A DNA stretch of 64,000 nucleotides from Chromobacterium haemolyticum DSM 19808 (GTDB lineage Bacteria; Pseudomonadota; Gammaproteobacteria; Burkholderiales; Chromobacteriaceae), in the NCBI RefSeq assembly GCF_000711885.1, contig NZ_JONK01000018.1, forward strand, positions 47,742-111,741, given 5' to 3'. Positions 61,564 to 64,000 of the stretch are shown in pieces. Both the position numbers and the translations under genes were made by a program. The notes below the pieces were generated by a model that saw only the letters and a list, made by a program, of their open reading frames with translations, was not told the DNA's origin and did not search any database. How positions within the stretch are numbered: the first letter of the stretch is position 1; each line of letters starts with the position of its first letter.

Positions 61564-62145
61564 ATGCCCTTCAATTTGCCGATATTCCTGACCTGGCTCA
61601 GGGTTGCCCTGATCCCTATCTGCGTAGCGGTTTTCTTTTTGCCGGATTCCGTCCTGCTGCTGCAAAGCCGCAATCAGGTAGGCGCCGCCATCTTCGCATT
61701 GGCGGCGATCACCGATTGGCTGGACGGCTACCTGGCGCGCAAGCTGGGGCAGACCTCGGCCTTCGGCGCTTTCCTGGACCCGGTGGCGGACAAGCTGATC
61801 GTCGCCGCGGCCTTGATCCTGCTGGTTCAGATGGGGCGCACCGAGGGCTGGATGGCTATGATCATCATCGGCCGCGAGATCGCGATTTCCGCGCTGCGCG
61901 AATGGATGGCGGAAATGGGCACTCGCAAGAGCGTGGCGGTGGCCTATATCGGCAAGCTCAAAACCACGGCGCAGATGGTGGCTATTCTATTGCTGCTCTA
62001 TGCCGGGCCGCTGCTTCCCGGCGTCTCCACATTAATTTTGGGCAACGCCTTCATGGTTTTGGCGGTGATTTTGACTTTGTGGTCAATGGTTTATTATCTT
62101 CGGATGGCTGCCAAGGAGTTTTCCGGGAAAAAAATTGATGTTTGA
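61564..62145 (+). CDS. pgsA: CDP-diacylglycerol--glycerol-3-phosphate 3-phosphatidyltransferase
   Basis: Housekeeping enzyme of phosphatidylglycerol synthesis, in the inner membrane. 193 residues, with the motif TDWLDGYLARKLGQTSAFGA then FLDPVADK intact. The start is ATG 61564 (MPFNLPIFLTWLRVALIPIC); the open frame reaches 61501 without a ribosome site. It follows uvrC and precedes a tRNA cluster, a common order (uvrC-pgsA-tRNA-Gly-Cys-Leu) in proteobacteria. Confidence 0.95.
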   Translation: MPFNLPIFLTWLRVALIPICVAVFFLPDSVLLLQSRNQVGAAIFALAAITDWLDGYLARKLGQTSAFGAFLDPVADKLIVAAALILLVQMGRTEGWMAMIIIGREIAISALREWMAEMGTRKSVAVAYIGKLKTTAQMVAILLLLYAGPLLPGVSTLILGNAFMVLAVILTLWSMVYYLRMAAKEFSGKKIDV

Positions 62146-62149
62146 AGTG

Positions 62150-62177
62150 TTGACAGTGCCTGATAAATCCTTATAAT
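62150..62177 (+). promoter_or_regulatory. Consensus sigma-70 promoter of the tRNA operon
   Basis: TTGACA (62150-62155), 16-bp spacer, TATAAT (62172-62177), both hexamers perfect. It begins 5 bp after the pgsA stop and drives the tRNA-Gly/Cys genes. Confidence 0.85.
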
Positions 62178-62243
62178 TCGCATCTCTCAGCGCTGCTCCA
62201 GCAGCAGCGAAGAGAAAGCAGAAGTATTGCAGCAGTTTTGAAT

Positions 62244-62319
62244 GCGGGAATAGCTCAGTTGGTAGAGCGCAACCTTGCCAAGGTTGAGGTCGCGAGTTCG
62301 AGCCTCGTTTCCCGCTCCA
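62244..62319 (+). tRNA. tRNA-Gly(GCC), copy 1
   Basis: 76 nt with encoded CCA. Acceptor stem GCGGGAA / TTCCCGC, D-loop AGCTCAGTTGGTAGAGC, anticodon GCC at 62277-62279, T-loop GTTCGAGCC. Confidence 0.97.
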
Positions 62320-62346
62320 AATCCTCTGCATATAGCGTTATGCGAC

Positions 62347-62422
62347 GCGGGAATAGCTCAGTTGGTAGAGCGCAACCTTGCCAAGGTTGAGGTCGCGAGT
62401 TCGAGCCTCGTTTCCCGCTCCA
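62347..62422 (+). tRNA. tRNA-Gly(GCC), copy 2
   Basis: 76 nt, identical in sequence to copy 1, encoded CCA. Separated from copy 1 by 27 bp. Confidence 0.97.
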
Positions 62423-62448
62423 AAACTTCTGCAATAGCATTGTGCGAC

Positions 62449-62524
62449 GCGGGAATAGCTCAGTTGGTAGAGCGCAACCTTGCCAAGGTTGAGGTCGCGA
62501 GTTCGAGCCTCGTTTCCCGCTCCA
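62449..62524 (+). tRNA. tRNA-Gly(GCC), copy 3
   Basis: 76 nt, identical to copies 1 and 2. The 26-bp spacer before it resembles the first spacer (both contain TCTGCA..TAGC and end TGCGAC), pointing to tandem duplication of a ~103-bp unit. Confidence 0.97.
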
Positions 62525-62565
62525 AAGTCAAAACGATCAGAGTAACCTGACAGTTCGCCGGTAAC

Positions 62566-62639
62566 GGCGGGGTAGCAAAGTGGTTATGCAGCGGATTGCA
62601 AATCCGTCTACGCCGGTTCGATTCCGACCCCCGCCTCCA
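62566..62639 (+). tRNA. tRNA-Cys(GCA)
   Basis: 74 nt with encoded CCA. Acceptor stem GGCGGGG / CCCCGCC, anticodon loop TTGCAAA with anticodon GCA, T-loop GTTCGATTC. Confidence 0.96.
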
Positions 62640-62646
62640 GTTAAAG

Positions 62647-62676
62647 CCCCGTAAGTCAAAGACTTGCGGGGTTTTT
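62647..62676 (+). terminator. Terminator of the tRNA-Gly/Cys operon
   Basis: Stem CCCCGTAAGTC / GACTTGCGGGG (one G-T pair) with an AAA loop, followed by TTTTT. Confidence 0.88.
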
Positions 62677-62799
62677 GCTTTGTTTGGCCCGCACTCGTAA
62701 TCGCCAAGCTCAGAGTGGTTTTTTCTCTTTTATCCCGGATTGGAATCAAGTCCGCAGTTCTCCGTAGCGGCGTGCCATGGCCTTGATCGCCATCCCTGT

Positions 62800-62828
62800 T
62801 TGCCAGCGGGCCGGCTCTGGGATAGAAT
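62800..62828 (+). promoter_or_regulatory. Promoter of tRNA-Leu
   Basis: TTGCCA (62800-62805), 17-bp spacer, TAGAAT (62823-62828), 16 bp before the tRNA. Confidence 0.6.
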
Positions 62829-62844
62829 CGCCGTCTCTTTGCCC

Positions 62845-62929
62845 GCCCCGGTGGTGAAATTGGTAGACACAAGGGACTTAAAATCCCTCGACTTAGGTCG
62901 TGCCGGTTCGATTCCGGCCCGGGGCACCA
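62845..62929 (+). tRNA. tRNA-Leu(TAA)
   Basis: 85 nt with a long variable arm typical of tRNA-Leu and encoded CCA. Acceptor stem GCCCCGG / CCGGGGC, anticodon loop CTTAAAA with anticodon TAA. Confidence 0.96.
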
Positions 62930-62960
62930 CTACGGCAAAACCGTCCACGAGACGAACACG

Positions 62961-62993
62961 ACCCGCACAGCCAGGCGCTGGGCGGGTTTTTTT
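62961..62993 (+). terminator. Terminator after tRNA-Leu
   Basis: ACCCGC ... GCGGGT stem with inner CAGC/GCTG pairing, followed by T7. Confidence 0.8.
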
Positions 62994-63001
62994 GGCCTCT
63001 C

Positions 63002-63736
63002 TTAAAGCCGCACCTCGAATTCATAGAGATCGCTGCGGCACAAAACTTCGCTGAATTCCAATACCTGTTCCGCCGAGTTCAAACTAGTCTGCTGGATGCG
63101 CAGCAGCGGCGTACCGGTCTGGACATGCAATAGGGCGGCGCTGTCTGGGTCTGCCGGGCAGGAGGCCAGGCGGAAGTGCTTATGGCCGATCTCCACGCCA
63201 TGCTGTTCCCACCACTGGTAGAGCGAGTGTTCGAGACGCTCCGGCTCCGGTAGATAGGTCAGCGGGATGTAGGTGGTCTCCAGCGCAGCCGGCGTGCCGT
63301 CCATCATCCGCAGGCGGCGTAGCTTGGCGATGTCCGCGCCGGCGGGCAGTCGCAGCAGACCGGCGATGGCGGCCGGCGCGCGTTCACGCTGCCGCAGCAG
63401 CCATTGATTGGCCACGCTGCCGCCGCTGCGCAGCACTTGCTCGGTGAAGCCGCCTTTGTCATTGAGCGAGTAGCGGAAAGCCTGCGCGACGCGTGTTCCT
63501 TGGCCTTGCTGGCGGGTGATCAGCCGCTTGCGCTCCAGCTCCGCCATCGCTTTGCTGATCGTGACGCGCGACAGCCCCAGTTTTTCCGCCATCAGCCGCT
63601 CTGTCGGCAGGAAAGTCCCTTCGCCCAACTGATGTCGCCGGATGGCTTGTTCCAGCGCGTTGGCGATCATCAGATAACGCGGCGTAGTGCCAGGCTGCCG
63701 TAGGCTGGCGACCAAGCATTCCAGAATATCGCTCAT
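63002..63736 (-). CDS. GntR-family regulator with UTRA domain (HutC type)
   Basis: A 244-residue repressor-type regulator. The N-terminal winged helix contains RRHQLGEGTFLPTERLMAEK then LGLSRVTISKAMAELERKRL. The UTRA ligand domain starts near residue 95 (ERAPAAIAGLLRLPAGADIA; LETTYIPLTYLPEPERLEHS). The start is ATG 63736 (MSDILECLVA), with AGGAG 12 bp upstream; a longer frame to 63793 has no ribosome site. It probably controls itself and a divergent operon, which the IS at 63900 now cuts off. Confidence 0.88.
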   Translation of the reverse strand: MSDILECLVASLRQPGTTPRYLMIANALEQAIRRHQLGEGTFLPTERLMAEKLGLSRVTISKAMAELERKRLITRQQGQGTRVAQAFRYSLNDKGGFTEQVLRSGGSVANQWLLRQRERAPAAIAGLLRLPAGADIAKLRRLRMMDGTPAALETTYIPLTYLPEPERLEHSLYQWWEQHGVEIGHKHFRLASCPADPDSAALLHVQTGTPLLRIQQTSLNSAEQVLEFSEVLCRSDLYEFEVRL

Positions 63737-63882
63737 ATCGTATGAAAGCTCCTGTGCGTGCGCGTTCCAGTCTAAATCAATGCCGGAAGGCATGGGGAGA
63801 GCGGCTCAAGCTTTCTGGCATGCTTTCCTGATCAATAGTATGGTTATGTGCTATTGGATTTGCATTGGACTTATCATACGAT
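63737..63882. promoter_or_regulatory. Pair of inverted 9-bp sites flanking the GntR control region
   Basis: ATCGTATGA at 63737-63745 (touching the gntR start) and its exact reverse complement TCATACGAT at 63874-63882. Two such half-sites, 128 bp apart in a GntR upstream region, could be operator elements. The distance is long, so looping or two separate imperfect operators are possible. Confidence 0.35.
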
Positions 63883-63899
63883 GCCAATCAAAGTCCTTA

Positions 63900-64000
63900 G
63901 ACCCGCTAACAAAACCTGTCGATAAATCGCAGACAGATCAATGAGAAAGCCAGCTTGAGTAAGGCGTAATGCGTATCCAGCCGCCGTTCGAAGCGGATGC
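63900..64000 (-). mobile_element. End of an IS5-family (IS1031-type) insertion sequence, continues past the window
   Basis: The terminus GACCCGCTAACAAAACC begins at 63900 after a TTA (63897-63899), the TNA-type target. It is followed on the minus strand by the 3' end of a transposase gene. The 17-bp terminus is identical to the right terminus of MITE-2 copy A, making this IS the likely source of the transposase for MITE-2. Confidence 0.8.
63906..64000 (-). CDS. Transposase C-terminus, IS5 family (partial)
   Basis: The last 30 codons of a transposase read from the right edge: IRFERRLDTHYALLKLAFSL then ICLRFIDRFC, stop TAG at 63906-63908. The R-F-E-R-R-L-D-T-H-Y pattern is the usual end of IS5-family DDE transposases. 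The stop codon lies within the terminal inverted repeat. The catalytic part lies outside the window. Confidence 0.8.
   Translation of the reverse strand, partial: IRFERRLDTHYALLKLAFSLICLRFIDRFC

Overview
The window is high-GC bacterial chromosome with compact operons. Gene content and order (yafS-like/rnhA/dnaQ, ispD-ispF, glyA-nrdR-ribD, uvrC-pgsA-tRNA) fit a betaproteobacterium. The protein sequences look like Neisseriales, most likely Chromobacterium or a close relative; this is inference by resemblance, not a database result. The first 2.8 kb is lower in GC and carries a tyrosine integrase, a broken KilA-N gene and a decayed IS. The last 100 bp is the end of another IS5-family element.

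Layout. 1-2.8 kb: end of an integrated island. 2.9-6.8 kb: housekeeping (YafS-like methyltransferase, RNase HI, DnaQ, IspD, IspF, RpiA). 7-10.6 kb: PhoU, Ppx, CorA. 10.9-12.5 kb: exported SAM hydrolase family protein and nicotinamidase. 12.6-15.4 kb: copper export (copA, copZ) behind a CsoR-like operator. 15.8-21 kb: DUF190 protein, MBL phosphodiesterase and two divergent exported peptidases. 21.2-23.8 kb: amino-acid ABC importer without its ATPase. 24.2-30.2 kb: a seven-gene lipid operon with two fusion proteins. 30.4-33.6 kb: phosphonate/selenate-type ABC importer. 33.9-38.6 kb: lgt, ilvD, a gene of unknown function. 38.8-43.6 kb: LysR with a divergent pirin/isochorismatase/XapX/amidohydrolase operon. 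44.2-48.6 kb: glyA, nrdR, GNAT, ribD and a gene of unknown function. 49.3-57.4 kb: M32 carboxypeptidase, alpha/beta hydrolase, MHS transporter plus GMC oxidoreductase with divergent LysR, AraC/GyrI regulator. 57.6-62.1 kb: guaB, DUF4124 protein, uvrC, pgsA. 62.2-62.9 kb: tRNA-Gly x3, tRNA-Cys, tRNA-Leu. 63-64 kb: GntR regulator and an IS5-family end.

The most striking signal is a family of ~140-bp palindromic elements (called MITE-1 here). There are ten near-complete copies, one degenerate copy and a few remnants. They have inverted ends (GAACGTGTTTACGATC-like) and TNA target duplications. At least six lie with the TNA exactly on the stop codon of the neighbouring gene, so the 3-bp duplication restores TAA/TGA. 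A second ~112-bp element (MITE-2) has ends identical over 17 bp to the IS at the right edge of the window, and twice sits directly beside a MITE-1 as a ~255-bp composite flanked by TTA.

The most interesting gene set is the lipid operon (24.2-30.2 kb). It combines a CDP-alcohol phosphatidyltransferase, a CdsA-like enzyme, an acyltransferase, an alpha/beta-hydrolase/methyltransferase fusion and a PAP2/dual-specificity-phosphatase fusion. It looks like a complete dedicated route to an unidentified phospholipid, separate from the housekeeping pgsA at 61.6 kb.
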